From Leptolyngbya sp. FACHB-60 (lineage in GTDB: Bacteria > Cyanobacteriota > Cyanobacteriia > Phormidesmidales > Phormidesmidaceae): a DNA stretch of 64,000 nucleotides. Below the pieces are notes generated by a model. That model saw nothing but the letters and a program-made list of their open reading frames with translations, did not search any database and was not told the DNA's origin. A program made the position numbers and the translations under genes. Location of the stretch: contig NZ_JACJOX010000068.1 of assembly GCF_014695775.1 (NCBI RefSeq), forward strand, positions 1 through 64,000, written 5' to 3'. Position 1 is the stretch's first letter. Each line of letters starts with the position of its first letter. Shown here in pieces: positions 16,137 through 25,416 of the stretch.

Positions 16137-16931
16137 ATGCCTCCTATCGACGATATTCCCCAAGCGGCCCGCGATGTCCCTGTCTATTCTGCGGGCGCAG
16201 AGCAGCACCCTTGGCTGCGACGCACGCGTCTGCTGCGGCGCTTTTTGGGTTTGGCTATGCTGGCTCTGGCGGCGGGCGGGCTGGTGGCCTGGTATCAGAC
16301 CAACGGGTTCTCTGCGGTCGAGTTTGCCCAGCCCTTTGAGACGATGGTCAACCGCTCCGCTGTTGAGACCGATGGAGCAGAACCAGCCACCAGCGATCGC
16401 GACGTAGCCGTGCAACTCGCCCCCTCTAGCCGCACTCTGCTGAACCATCGCGCCTACGATGAAGCCCCTGACGAAGAGCTGGTGACGCTGAATGCCAATG
16501 CCGCCATTCGTCTGCGTGCCGGTGCGGCCAGCCAATACGAGGCCATGGCCCAGGCCGCCCGTCGCGAAGGCGTGAGACTGGTGCCGCTGTCGGGCTTTCG
16601 TTCCCAGGCGGAGCAAGAGACAATTTTCTTTAGCCTCAAGGCCGATCGCGGCCAAAATGCCGAAACCCGCGCCGAGGTCAGTGCCCCGCCGGGCTATAGC
16701 GAGCACCACACCGGCTACGCCATCGACATCGGCGACGGCAACCAAGCGGGTGCTAACCTAAACACCGACTTTGCCGATACCCGCGCCTACCAGTGGATGG
16801 AAGCCAATGCCGTGCGCTACGGCTATGAGCTGTCCTTTCCGCCCGACAATTTTCAGGGGGTGGCTTTTGAGCCCTGGCACTGGCGGTTTGTGGGCGATCG
16901 CGCCAGCCTAGAGACTTTTTATAGCGAATAG
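16137..16931 (+). CDS. D-alanyl-D-alanine carboxypeptidase, VanY/M15 family
   Basis: 264 residues from ATG 16137, with GGAAG 9 nt upstream; a GTG at 16131 is possible. An N-terminal cytoplasmic stretch precedes one transmembrane helix (about 33-53), then a VanY domain. Zinc and catalytic motifs are visible: LVPLSGFRS, S-E-H-H-T-G-Y-A-I-D-I (His and Asp zinc ligands) and F-E-P-W-H-W-R (third His). It trims stem peptides of peptidoglycan in the periplasm. Followed in the same direction by the large envelope protein at 16984 (52 bp gap), so an envelope-related unit is likely. Confidence 0.92.
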   Translation: MPPIDDIPQAARDVPVYSAGAEQHPWLRRTRLLRRFLGLAMLALAAGGLVAWYQTNGFSAVEFAQPFETMVNRSAVETDGAEPATSDRDVAVQLAPSSRTLLNHRAYDEAPDEELVTLNANAAIRLRAGAASQYEAMAQAARREGVRLVPLSGFRSQAEQETIFFSLKADRGQNAETRAEVSAPPGYSEHHTGYAIDIGDGNQAGANLNTDFADTRAYQWMEANAVRYGYELSFPPDNFQGVAFEPWHWRFVGDRASLETFYSE

Positions 16932-16983
16932 GCTACAGCGAATAGGCCAAGATTTCTCACCAGTTCTGCCCGGCGTTGGTTCC

Positions 16984-19900
16984 ATGGCTCTTGTCCGTCA
17001 AAAACTTTCTGCCCCCCAGCTGGCAGCGTGGTTCAAGCTGGCGGCCAGGGCAGCCATGCCCTGGTCGTTGATCAGCGTCATTCTAGGGGGAGGACTGCTG
17101 CTTAAAACCTTGCACTCCCAGGTAGAACAAGCGATTTCAGATTCTCTGCACCAGCCCGTTCAGCTGGGGGGAGTGCGGGGGGTAGCGCAGTGGGGCATTG
17201 TGCTGGGCAAAACCGTCATCCCCAGAACTGAAGCCAGCAGGCTAGGGGGAGAAATCGATGCTGTTGTCGTTCTGCTGGACTGGCCAGAGCTGCTACACCG
17301 AGGCCAACTGCGCCTCTCGGTGACCCTGGTGCGGCCCGATCTGTGGGTAGTAGTGCCAGAACCAGGGACAGAGCCTGACTTTGTTGGGGGAAGGGGGGCG
17401 GCGATCGCCGCCAATCAGCGGGCAACCTTAGACGGGCTTTGGGTGAAAGATGGCACCTTCACCCTCTCTGCGCCTAGCGCTGATGGCGCTGATCATAGAC
17501 CTGCCGTCACAGTCCACGGCGTGCAGGCCGCAGTCCAATTGCCTAGCGGGCAGATATCTCGTCAGGTTTCCTTTGCGCTGGAGGGGCTACTCGACCAGGG
17601 CCACTGGCAGACCAGCGGCACGGTTGATTTGGCGCGGCGATCGCTCCAGCTCAACCTTCAGAGCCAAGATCTGCCCCTGTCCAGTTTCAACCTGGTGCTG
17701 CCGCCAGCGGTTGACATTCAGGCCGGATTGCTCAGCGGTGATCTGAGGCTGACCACGCCCCTGCCCAATGCCGTTGTGCCCCCCCTAGCGGCCCTCGACC
17801 TGCAAGGAACCATCGCCGTGCGGGATGGGCAGGGCATTGTGGGCCAGCGGTCGGCCCCAATCCACAACTTGCAGAGCCGGCTGGAATTTCAGGGGCAGCG
17901 GGTAACCCTCTCTGACACCAATCTCAACGTGGGCGCTATGGCGCTGACGGCGGCCGGCAGTCTCGATCTAAAAACGGGCTACGACCTGAGCGCCCAGGTG
18001 CCGCCGGTAGCCGCTGATGATTTGCGGGCGATCGTGGGCGATCGCCTGCCCCTCGACCTCCAGCCCTGGCAGTGGCAGGCCAGCCTCACCGGGTCGTTTC
18101 AAGAGCCTATCTTGAAGGTGCAGCCCGACCCCGCCCTGCTGCCGCCCGGCCACTTGGCGCTGGATTTAGGCCTGGTGGCGGTGGCGCTAGGAATGCAGGC
18201 CCAGGGGCTTCCCCCCCGCGACTGGATTGGCCCAATTGAAGGGGCGAACTACGAATTTGGGGGCAACGGGGCCTGGTTTACCCTCAGTGATGGCACCGTG
18301 GTGCCACCCCTGTCGGAGGCGGCCTACCAGCGGGCCAGTGGGGGATTAAACAGCCGTCTGCGCCCGGCCCTCGATCGCAAGTTTTTTTGGTTTTTGCAGA
18401 CCAACCCCTACGTCACTGCGATTGCCGCCGATCTGGCTAAGGGCAAGCTGCTGCCCTATCGCCAAGGGGAGCGTTTCGATACCGATCGCTTCTTTGTAGA
18501 GTACTTTGTGCCGGTCTACGTTGAGTCGAGCCGGGCAGCGGGGCTCGACCCCGGCGAGGCGCTGTGGATGCTCGACCATTCGCTGCGCACCCTGCACGAT
18601 CCGTTGCTGCGCCACCCCGATGCTCAACCGATTACCACAGGGGCGGGCACCGTGGGCTCGTTTTGGGCGGGCGAGCAGCAGCTCTCGATGCAGCAGTTGC
18701 TCACCCGGCCGCTGCTGACCAAACCGGGGCGAACGGGGCAGTTGACCCGCTTGGCCCTGCTCAGGCAGCTCAATGCCTCGACATCCCTAGAGAGTCGGCG
18801 GCTGTCGAGCAGTCCAGAGCTGATGTCGAAAATTCCCAACGTCACCTTTGGGGCTGAGGAGGGGGCGATCGCCCTAGCTCTGGGCATGATGCGGTTTGAG
18901 GGCGAGGGGCTTTACCCCGAGTCACTGCGATCGCTGGCTGCCTCGATTGAGCAAAACGAGCTCGATAAGCACGCCCTGCGCACCACTATCACGGGCAGAA
19001 TGCAGGGCTTAGCGACTAAGAACAGGGCGGCTCTGAGCTTTGCCTTACTGCGGTTTAGCGATCGCGACTGGGCGCAGGTAGGCATGGGCAAGCACCTGTT
19101 CCCGGGCGGGGCCGCCCATCTTACCGGCGGCAACACGCTGTCGGTGATGATCTCTCGCCAGGAGAAGGCGGGCTACAGCCTGGAGCAAGCCTACCAAAAC
19201 AGCCGCCTGCTGCTGCTGGAGCTCCTTGCTGGTGTAGACCAGGGAGATGGGGGCGATCACATTGTGTTTGCCCTGCTCAAAGATCACGCCTTTAGCCCCC
19301 GCTTTTGGCAAATTTTGGCGCAAAAAGAGCCGCTGTTGGCGGCTCAGCTGGGGGCGATCGCCGCCGACGTCAGCGCCTACCAACAGCTGGCCCAGCAGGG
19401 GGCCACCCTGCATGAGACGTTCTACGCGACCCTGGTCACCACCGATCAAGATATTGGCGTCAGCGCGACACTCAAGCAGGCGGTAGGATTTCAGGCCCAC
19501 CTGGCGCGCTTGCTCGACCAGGCCTTTGCCCCCGCCGACCCAGCTGACCCACGCTATCGTGCCTTTCGCCGCAGCCTGGCTATATACCTCAGGGAAGCCC
19601 CCGATATTTCGGTCTACGGCGGTACTGAGGCAGCCCTGCGAGCCTACGGCCAAGAAACCCTCAATGTGCAGGAGCTAATCGCCGTCGATATCGCCGATGC
19701 CCCGCGTATTCGGGCGCTGGCCCGGCTGTATCACGAAGCCATAGCCAGTGGCCTGATTACAGAGTGGGATACGGCAGGGTTTCAACGCATTTTGCTCACC
19801 GGCGCGCTGCTGGCCGCCGGTGTAGAGCGACCTGACCTGCCCCCGGCGCTTCAGAGTGTGGGTTTCCCCAACGCCCAGTTTCGCCGCGACCTGTTGTTTG

Positions 19901-20280
19901 TCGTGGGAGTCGAGGGCATCCATGTGGAGGCGACCCGGCTGGGCATCCAGGCCCACGACCATCGGGTGAGTTTTCAGCCCGTGGCTCGACCCGGCTATCG
20001 CGCTCCGGCGCTGAATGGGGCCGATGCGGCTAGCTGTCCAAATGAACCCTACGTGGCGGCAATCGCCCTAGGAGCCGCCACCGCCTTTGTCTGGGATGCT
20101 GAAGCCCAGCGCGTGGTCCTGCGGCGAGGCCGCACCCGCTGCCCGCTGCCGGAGGGCTGGACGGCGCTGTTCTTCCCGGCCCTGCTGGAGAGCGTGCCCA
20201 TTGAGCACTCCGAGGCCGGACGCGATCGCCTGCAAGACAGCTTGCAAACGGCCAAACGACTAGAGGCCGGCATTTTTTGA
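16984..20280 (+). CDS. 1098-aa AsmA/TamB-like envelope protein, unknown C-terminal region
   Basis: An N-terminal signal-anchor helix (about 24-42) is followed by segments typical of TamB/AsmA-type beta-taco proteins: repeated short beta strands with L-Q-G-x-I, D-L-x-x-R-x-L-Q-L and LTAAGSLDLKTG (about 55-390). From about residue 400 onward the sequence is alpha-helical, soluble-looking and not recognised: YFVPVYVESSRAAGLDPGEALWMLDH, MMRFEGEGLYPESLRSLAAS, LRTTITGRMQGLA and so on. A last beta-rich part has two cysteines (CPNEPYVAAI and RTRCPLPEGW). There are no transmembrane helices after the first. The likely location is the periplasm, anchored in the inner membrane. It lies between a VanY-type peptidase gene and an M41-like peptidase gene. 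Family assignment of the N-terminal part is tentative. Confidence 0.6.
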   Translation: MALVRQKLSAPQLAAWFKLAARAAMPWSLISVILGGGLLLKTLHSQVEQAISDSLHQPVQLGGVRGVAQWGIVLGKTVIPRTEASRLGGEIDAVVVLLDWPELLHRGQLRLSVTLVRPDLWVVVPEPGTEPDFVGGRGAAIAANQRATLDGLWVKDGTFTLSAPSADGADHRPAVTVHGVQAAVQLPSGQISRQVSFALEGLLDQGHWQTSGTVDLARRSLQLNLQSQDLPLSSFNLVLPPAVDIQAGLLSGDLRLTTPLPNAVVPPLAALDLQGTIAVRDGQGIVGQRSAPIHNLQSRLEFQGQRVTLSDTNLNVGAMALTAAGSLDLKTGYDLSAQVPPVAADDLRAIVGDRLPLDLQPWQWQASLTGSFQEPILKVQPDPALLPPGHLALDLGLVAVALGMQAQGLPPRDWIGPIEGANYEFGGNGAWFTLSDGTVVPPLSEAAYQRASGGLNSRLRPALDRKFFWFLQTNPYVTAIAADLAKGKLLPYRQGERFDTDRFFVEYFVPVYVESSRAAGLDPGEALWMLDHSLRTLHDPLLRHPDAQPITTGAGTVGSFWAGEQQLSMQQLLTRPLLTKPGRTGQLTRLALLRQLNASTSLESRRLSSSPELMSKIPNVTFGAEEGAIALALGMMRFEGEGLYPESLRSLAASIEQNELDKHALRTTITGRMQGLATKNRAALSFALLRFSDRDWAQVGMGKHLFPGGAAHLTGGNTLSVMISRQEKAGYSLEQAYQNSRLLLLELLAGVDQGDGGDHIVFALLKDHAFSPRFWQILAQKEPLLAAQLGAIAADVSAYQQLAQQGATLHETFYATLVTTDQDIGVSATLKQAVGFQAHLARLLDQAFAPADPADPRYRAFRRSLAIYLREAPDISVYGGTEAALRAYGQETLNVQELIAVDIADAPRIRALARLYHEAIASGLITEWDTAGFQRILLTGALLAAGVERPDLPPALQSVGFPNAQFRRDLLFVVGVEGIHVEATRLGIQAHDHRVSFQPVARPGYRAPALNGADAASCPNEPYVAAIALGAATAFVWDAEAQRVVLRRGRTRCPLPEGWTALFFPALLESVPIEHSEAGRDRLQDSLQTAKRLEAGIF

Positions 20281-20358
20281 GCCCTAGCCCCGGTTCCCCA
20301 TCCTCGCTACCATAGAGCAGAGCGATCGCCGCTAGCTATCCAACCGCTGAGAGACCGC

Positions 20359-21048
20359 ATGCGCGACACCACCCTCAACACCATTGCTGTCGTCATCTTT
20401 GGGGTGACCATGGCCAGCCTACTGGGGCCGCTCATCAACCTGTCTCCTGCCGTAGTGGCGGTGTTCGCTGCCGCCGGGCTGGCGGTGTTTGCGGTCGATC
20501 AGCTGGGCTTGAGCGGCCGCATCGGTGACATTCTAATGGATACGGTGGCCTGGGCTTCGCCTGAGCACCGCCAGCGAGTGCTGCACCACGAGGCCGGGCA
20601 CTTTTTGGCGGCGGTGCTGCTGGAGATTCCAGTCGAAGCCTACACCCTCAACACCTGGGAGGCCTGGAAGCAGGGGATTCCTGGTCAGGGGGGCGTGGTG
20701 TTTGGCCCCAGCGACCCAGCGGCCCTAGCGCGGCTCACGCCCCAGACCATTGACCGCTACTGCCAGGTGTGGATGGCGGGCATAGCCGCTGAACAGATGA
20801 TCTATGGCGATGCCCAGGGGGGCGGCGACGATACGGCTGCCCTGGGCCAGTTTTGGACGGTGCTGGGGCGATCGCCCGCCGAAGCTCCCCTCAAGCAGCG
20901 CTGGGCCACCCTCCAGGCCAAGACCCTGCTCGAAAAGCACCGCGACACCTTTGATGCCTTGGTGACAGCCATGGGCGATCGCGCCCCGGTGGCCGACTGC
21001 TGCGCCCTTGTCGAAGCGAACCGCGCCTCGGTAGAAGCTGCGGCCTAG
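20359..21048 (+). CDS. M41 (FtsH)-like zinc peptidase without AAA domain
   Basis: 229 residues. Two hydrophobic segments (about 8-27 and 31-48) are followed by a peptidase domain with His77-Glu-Ala-Gly-His81, the HExxH of FtsH-type proteases. A GG.D motif (about residues 155-160) may include the third zinc ligand. There is no Walker A or B. Similar short M41-like proteins occur in cyanobacteria and plastids. It may act as a membrane peptidase or a pseudoprotease partner. It is 78 bp downstream of the 1098-aa protein on the same strand. Confidence 0.78.
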   Translation: MRDTTLNTIAVVIFGVTMASLLGPLINLSPAVVAVFAAAGLAVFAVDQLGLSGRIGDILMDTVAWASPEHRQRVLHHEAGHFLAAVLLEIPVEAYTLNTWEAWKQGIPGQGGVVFGPSDPAALARLTPQTIDRYCQVWMAGIAAEQMIYGDAQGGGDDTAALGQFWTVLGRSPAEAPLKQRWATLQAKTLLEKHRDTFDALVTAMGDRAPVADCCALVEANRASVEAAA

Positions 21049-21055
21049 CGCCCGC

Positions 21056-21649
21056 CTACACTTTTTGCAGCACGAACAGACTGCCTTGGTTGCCGCGCCC
21101 AATTCGCAGGTCGTCGTCGAGGTAGGTGACCTCCAGCCAGCCGGCCTGGCGATCGCGGTTAATTCTAAAATCAATGCCCTGGAAGAGCGAAAATTTGGGC
21201 GTGGTTTGCATTGCCCCAACGAATTGGGCCGGCGATTCGTACCCCAGGGCCTGTCGCAGACCAATCACGCCCCGCTCAAAGCCGACATTCACACGCTGGG
21301 TAGACACGGCCTCTAAGGTTGCGGCCACCGCCACTAGCCCCGATAGCAGGGGGGGACCGTTCACCTCGGCAATGTTGTAAATCCGGTTTTCGGCCAGGCG
21401 AATGCACTGGTAAATGGGGCCAAGGGAGGCTAGAGGTAGGCGATCGATATTCAGCAGTTCCCGGCTGGTGGTGTAAAGCAATCGCCAGTCACCATTGAGG
21501 CGATCGGTGGCCTGGAGCGGGTTAGGTGTGGGGTTACGGCCCTCTAGGGTAGCGGCCGCCGCTTCAATCGCGGTGCGATCGCTGGGGCTGCTGCTAATGC
21601 CCCGATTGACGGGGGCTACGGCCTCCAATAGCTCAGCTTTGCCCAACAT
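21056..21649 (-). CDS. PAP/fibrillin family (plastoglobulin-like) protein
   Basis: 197 residues. The lipocalin-like fibrillin signature is clear: N.P.P......LNG.WRLLYTTSRELL near residue 50, then IYQCIR....IYNIAEV, and the C-terminal EVTYLDDDLRIGRGNQGSLFVL. Such proteins bind lipids or pigments at thylakoid membranes. It is convergent with the M41-like gene (7 bp apart). A second family member is at 44837. Confidence 0.88.
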   Translation of the reverse strand: MLGKAELLEAVAPVNRGISSSPSDRTAIEAAAATLEGRNPTPNPLQATDRLNGDWRLLYTTSRELLNIDRLPLASLGPIYQCIRLAENRIYNIAEVNGPPLLSGLVAVAATLEAVSTQRVNVGFERGVIGLRQALGYESPAQFVGAMQTTPKFSLFQGIDFRINRDRQAGWLEVTYLDDDLRIGRGNQGSLFVLQKV

Positions 21650-21768
21650 GGCCTGGTCTCCACAGCAGTACCGGCATAATACGGCAAAACTTCGGGCACC
21701 GCAGAATAGTGTCTCTGCTACGATGGAATGTCTGTGTATAGCCTCGTTACTGGTACAAGACCACCCCT

Positions 21769-22020
21769 ATGTCTAACAAGTATTACAACCCGTCTTTGCG
21801 CCAGGTGCCTCGCAACGCCAAGGCCCCAATTTTGCCTTCCAACGGCGACTCATCCATTCTGCACTGGCTAGAGAGTATCGGTCGCTTGCGCACCCGCGAT
21901 GTCGTTGAAGCTATCCCCGACGAGGCCGAAAACGAGGAAATTTCCGATCTGATGGGCAACGACGACGCCTTTGAGGACGATGACGATACCGATCTCGCCC
22001 TCGACGATGACGACGATTAA
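21769..22020 (+). CDS. DUF3134 family acidic small protein
   Basis: 83 residues. The conserved core YNPSLRQ.PRN.KAP..P.....SIL.WLES.GRL (about 6-43) defines DUF3134, which is restricted to cyanobacteria. The rest is strongly acidic, ending in runs of Asp. Function unknown. The region after it (22021-22303) has no gene; it carries a small ACTTCG/CGAAGT hairpin at about 22178 and presumably the mraY promoter. Confidence 0.85.
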   Translation: MSNKYYNPSLRQVPRNAKAPILPSNGDSSILHWLESIGRLRTRDVVEAIPDEAENEEISDLMGNDDAFEDDDDTDLALDDDDD

Positions 22021-22303
22021 GCGTAGCCCGTCCAAAAAAAACGATGTAGTTAGGGGAATTTGGCCTGCTGGCCGTTGCGAAACTCAAAGGGGTTTTAGCT
22101 GGAACATGCTGGCCCCCGTCTGACTAGGCCAGCGGAGCTGGAGGTCGCAATCAATACGCCGTTAAGTGTTGTTAAACTTCGCTCCGAAGTGAGACGATTC
22201 ATTTAAGCTTCCTGACTATTTCCGGGCACTAAATGTAGTCAATTGGAAGATCATCCAGTAGACTCCTGATGGTGTGCGGTGTGAAGCAAGTGAGGAATTG
22301 TTT

Positions 22304-23398
22304 GTGGATGCGAAGTTTTTAGCCTCGGGGCGGCTATCCCTGAATGGCCAAACGCTGTTTTGGCTGCTGGGTTTAGGGCTCAGCGCCGCTGCCGCCGGGC
22401 TAGATGGAACCTTAGGCAATGCCGTCAGCCTGGGTGCCTCAATTACGGTTCCCTTTATTGTGGCCGCTCTGGGTAGCAGCCTGCTCGGTTTTTCTGCGGT
22501 TCCCCTACTGCGGGCGCTCAAAACCGGTCAATTTATTCGTGAAGAAGGTCCCCAGGGCCATCTCAAAAAAGCAGGCACTCCAACCATGGGTGGCGCTTTT
22601 TTTGTGCCGGTAGCAGTCATTGTTGCCCTAGTGGCGACGGGCTTTGCCCGCGATGCGGTGGCCGTATCGCTCCTAACCTTGGCCTATGGTGCCATTGGCT
22701 GGGTTGACGACTGGCAGGTCATTCAGCGGCGCTCTAACAAAGGCATCTCGCCCCGCGTCAAGCTAATCCTACAGATTGCGATCGCGGTGCTGTTTTGCCT
22801 TTGGGTACTTACCAGCCAACCCGCCAGCATTACTACCGTGGCTCTACCCCTGAGCCTGGGCCTACCCCTTAGCTTTTTGTTTTGGCCCCTGGCCGGTTTT
22901 GTGCTGGTGGCCGAAAGCAACGCCACCAACCTCACCGACGGCCTCGATGGGCTGATGGGCGGCACCGGGGCGATCGCCTTCATGGGCCTAGCTGCCATTG
23001 TTGCCCCCACACATCCCGACCTGATGGTGTTTTGCGCCGCTATGGCCGGTGCCTGCCTGGGCTTCTTACTCCATAACCATAACCCCGCCCGCGTGTTTAT
23101 GGGCGATACGGGTTCTTTAGCTCTGGGTGCGGCTTTAGGGGCCGTGGGCATTCTCAGCGGCAACCTGTTTGCCCTGCTGGTGCTGACCCTGCTGTTCTTT
23201 GCCGAAACCCTGTCGGTGATTATTCAGGTGGGCTACTTCAAAGCCACCAAAGGCCCCGACGGCGTAGGCAAGCGTTTCTTTAAGATGGCTCCGCTCCACC
23301 ACCACTTTGAGCTGTCGGGCTGGTCTGAGATTCAAGTTGTAGCAGTGGCCTACGCGGTAACGGCTGGGCTAGCGGTGCTGGCCCTTCAGGTGAGATAG
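22304..23398 (+). CDS. mraY: Phospho-N-acetylmuramoyl-pentapeptide transferase
   Basis: 364 residues from GTG 22304, preceded by GAGGA 7 nt upstream; an earlier GTG at 22274 has no such site. About ten transmembrane helices. Conserved motifs are K.GTPTMGG (about 88-94), the W-V-D-D-W Mg/prenyl-phosphate site, A-x-N-L-T-D-G-L-D-G-L, GDTGSLALG and the M-A-P-L-H-H-H-F-E histidine motif. It makes lipid I in the inner membrane for peptidoglycan synthesis. No other mur gene is adjacent. Confidence 0.97.
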   Translation: MDAKFLASGRLSLNGQTLFWLLGLGLSAAAAGLDGTLGNAVSLGASITVPFIVAALGSSLLGFSAVPLLRALKTGQFIREEGPQGHLKKAGTPTMGGAFFVPVAVIVALVATGFARDAVAVSLLTLAYGAIGWVDDWQVIQRRSNKGISPRVKLILQIAIAVLFCLWVLTSQPASITTVALPLSLGLPLSFLFWPLAGFVLVAESNATNLTDGLDGLMGGTGAIAFMGLAAIVAPTHPDLMVFCAAMAGACLGFLLHNHNPARVFMGDTGSLALGAALGAVGILSGNLFALLVLTLLFFAETLSVIIQVGYFKATKGPDGVGKRFFKMAPLHHHFELSGWSEIQVVAVAYAVTAGLAVLALQVR

Positions 23399-23426
23399 TC
23401 GGCGTCGCGCTCCTGGGAGGTTTGAT

Positions 23427-24212
23427 ATGAATGGCTCAAACCTGTGCCCTTTAGGCCACCCACCCAACGCCTGGTGGGTCGACGAGCAGGTGGCTGACAT
23501 TAGCCGTCAAGCGCTACAGCCTCGGCTGGCTACCCTCGTCACTCAGACCAAGCAGGTGCGGTTTGACCTCGCTAAAACCGCTTGCCTGGTAATCGATATG
23601 CAGAACGACTTTTGCCATCCCGATGGCTGGCTAGCCAGTATTGGGGTCGACGTAAACCGGGCCCGTCAGGCGATTCAGCCCTTGCAATCTCTGTTGCCTA
23701 AATTGCGATCGGCTCAGGTGCCGGTAGTCTGGGTTAACTGGGGCAACCGCCGCGATCGCCTCAACCTTAGTGCCGGCCTGCACCATGTCTATAACCCTAG
23801 CGGAGCTGGTGTGGGCCTCGGCGACCCCCTGCCGGCCAACGGTGCCCCTGTGCTCACCAAAGGCAGCTGGGCCGCGGCTGTAGTTGATGAGCTAGAAGCT
23901 CAACCTCAGGACATTTGGGTTGATAAGTACCGTATGAGTGGCTTTTGGGATACGCCCCTCGACAGCATTTTGCGCAACCTAGGTAAAACCACCCTACTCT
24001 TCGCCGGGGTGAATGTGGATCAGTGCGTTATGGCCACTCTGCAAGACGCCAATTTTCTTGGCTACGACTGTATTTTGCTGAGTGACTGTAGCGCCACTAC
24101 CTCCCCCGACTACTGCGCCCAGGCCACTGTCTATAACGTCAACCAGTGCTTTGGCTTTGTGGCCGATAGCGCTGCCTTAGCAGCCGCCCTAGAGCCTTCC
24201 GTGGCGCTCTAG
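23427..24212 (+). CDS. Isochorismatase-family cysteine hydrolase
   Basis: 261 residues, with the catalytic triad of the family: Asp in VIDMQNDF, Lys in DKYRMSGFWDT and Cys in NVDQCVMAT. A GxW loop and DYDC..L.D..A follow. Related enzymes hydrolyse N-carbamoyl compounds, nicotinamide, biuret or ureidoacrylate. The N-terminal 50 residues are a cyanobacterial-type extension (N-A-W-W-V). The RBS GGGAGG is 9 nt upstream. It follows mraY by 28 bp and may be cotranscribed, without obvious functional link. Confidence 0.87.
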   Translation: MNGSNLCPLGHPPNAWWVDEQVADISRQALQPRLATLVTQTKQVRFDLAKTACLVIDMQNDFCHPDGWLASIGVDVNRARQAIQPLQSLLPKLRSAQVPVVWVNWGNRRDRLNLSAGLHHVYNPSGAGVGLGDPLPANGAPVLTKGSWAAAVVDELEAQPQDIWVDKYRMSGFWDTPLDSILRNLGKTTLLFAGVNVDQCVMATLQDANFLGYDCILLSDCSATTSPDYCAQATVYNVNQCFGFVADSAALAAALEPSVAL

Positions 24213-24592
24213 CTAAAAAGGCCATATGCCATATATAGAATATTGGTTTCGAGCTGGTTTCTTTAAGTTGAAGTCAGCGTTAGACTCAAAACCCCGCACC
24301 CTTTGACAGTCGAACCTAGTCCTAGGGTAAGACAGTTGCTAAAATCCACTGTCCACAATGGAATTTGAGGGATTGCTGAATACAGGTACGAATCAAAAAA
24401 TCAACGTTTCTCGTAAGGGCAAACGGCGTTTGCCTCTAGCTGAGTTCATGCCACCGTTCAGCAATGCCAAATTTATAAGGACCAAAACTTTTCTTGACTA
24501 AAACTGGTGCAATTGCTCTAATGTGAACTACCCTTGGGCAGACCAATTTTCAGGCTTCTTTTTAGTTCTTAAACGCCCCTTCTACCGTCATC
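24213..24592. other. 380-bp gene-free leader region with two inverted repeats
   Basis: No supported reading frame. ATTGCTGAA (24372-24380) pairs with TTCAGCAAT (24457-24465), and inside lies the tight dyad GGCAAACG (24418-24425) / CGTTTGCC (24427-24434). Together they outline a ~95-nt foldable element upstream of the coiled-coil protein gene: a structured leader or small RNA candidate. Confidence 0.45.
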
Positions 24593-25264
24593 ATGAACGT
24601 ACCCTATTCTCCCGAATCTGCTTACCCTGGAGCCGTGGCCTCAGAAGCACCCCAAGGCAGCCGTCAGGCTCCTTCGGTGCCGATCTCGGTGTACCGCGAG
24701 CTGGCCACAGAACTGCGCGCTACCCAGGGCATGGTCGATTCACTGACCCAGCAAAATCAGCAGCTCAACCAGCAAAACCAGGTGCTGCGCCAGGAAATGA
24801 TTCGCTTTGCGGACTCGGCAGCTCGCCTCAAGCAGGCGATCGAGGTCAGCCAACCTCAGGCGATCGAGCCGGAGAGCATCGTCCGCCCTGTCACGACTTC
24901 CTTGGGCATTGAGGCTCCGGCGATGGCTGCGACTTACTCAGTGGCTGAAGAGTCTTCGGCTTCTTTGCCAGAACGGCTATCAGAGTCGGTCGGAGAAGGG
25001 GTATCGACCCTAGCCAGCCAGCTGACTCAAATGGTGAAGCCCAAAGCGAAGAAAACGCACAAAATGCCGCCCAAACGGCCCCAGGCAGCGCCCCAGCGGC
25101 TTTACACCGAAGAGCGGATAGATGCTAACCGTCCTAGTCAGCTGAACCAGAAGTCGTCGGACTTGAGTGGGCTATGGCTAGCTGCAACTATCCTGCTAAT
25201 CGTGATCAGTGCTTTTGGGGCCGGTTTCTTAATTATGAAGCCGCTGCTGAGCAATTCTCGGTAG
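24593..25264 (+). CDS. Coiled-coil protein with C-terminal membrane anchor
   Basis: 223 residues, not recognised as a named family. A Ser/Pro-rich start is followed by a coiled coil from about 36 to 85, rich in Q/N (ELRATQ, QNQQLNQQNQ). A variable Ala/Ser/Glu region and a very basic patch KPKAKKTHKMPPKRP (about 148-162) come next. A single transmembrane helix (about 195-216) ends near the C-terminus. The topology suggests a tail-anchored protein with a large cytoplasmic part. It precedes glnB but ends 152 bp before it. Confidence 0.65.
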   Translation: MNVPYSPESAYPGAVASEAPQGSRQAPSVPISVYRELATELRATQGMVDSLTQQNQQLNQQNQVLRQEMIRFADSAARLKQAIEVSQPQAIEPESIVRPVTTSLGIEAPAMAATYSVAEESSASLPERLSESVGEGVSTLASQLTQMVKPKAKKTHKMPPKRPQAAPQRLYTEERIDANRPSQLNQKSSDLSGLWLAATILLIVISAFGAGFLIMKPLLSNSR

Positions 25265-25328
25265 AACGCTGAATTACTTTCTATAGCTTGCTTTTCTAGC
25301 CGCTTTGGCTTTGCTTACCTGACTTTTT

Positions 25329-25342
25329 GTAGCTGACGATAC
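25329..25342 (+). promoter_or_regulatory. NtcA-type box upstream of glnB
   Basis: GTA at 25329-25331, eight bases, then TAC at 25340-25342: an exact GTAN8TAC. A TACACAT -10-like element begins at 25366, 23 bp downstream of the TAC, the spacing of class II NtcA-activated promoters. NtcA control of glnB is established in several cyanobacteria; here it is inferred from the site. Confidence 0.7.
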
Positions 25343-25416
25343 AGTATTGTAGGGGTCAGGCCCGATACACATAGACCGAAGCTAAGAGATATCCGCTGAA
25401 GCACCCTGGTTGATCT

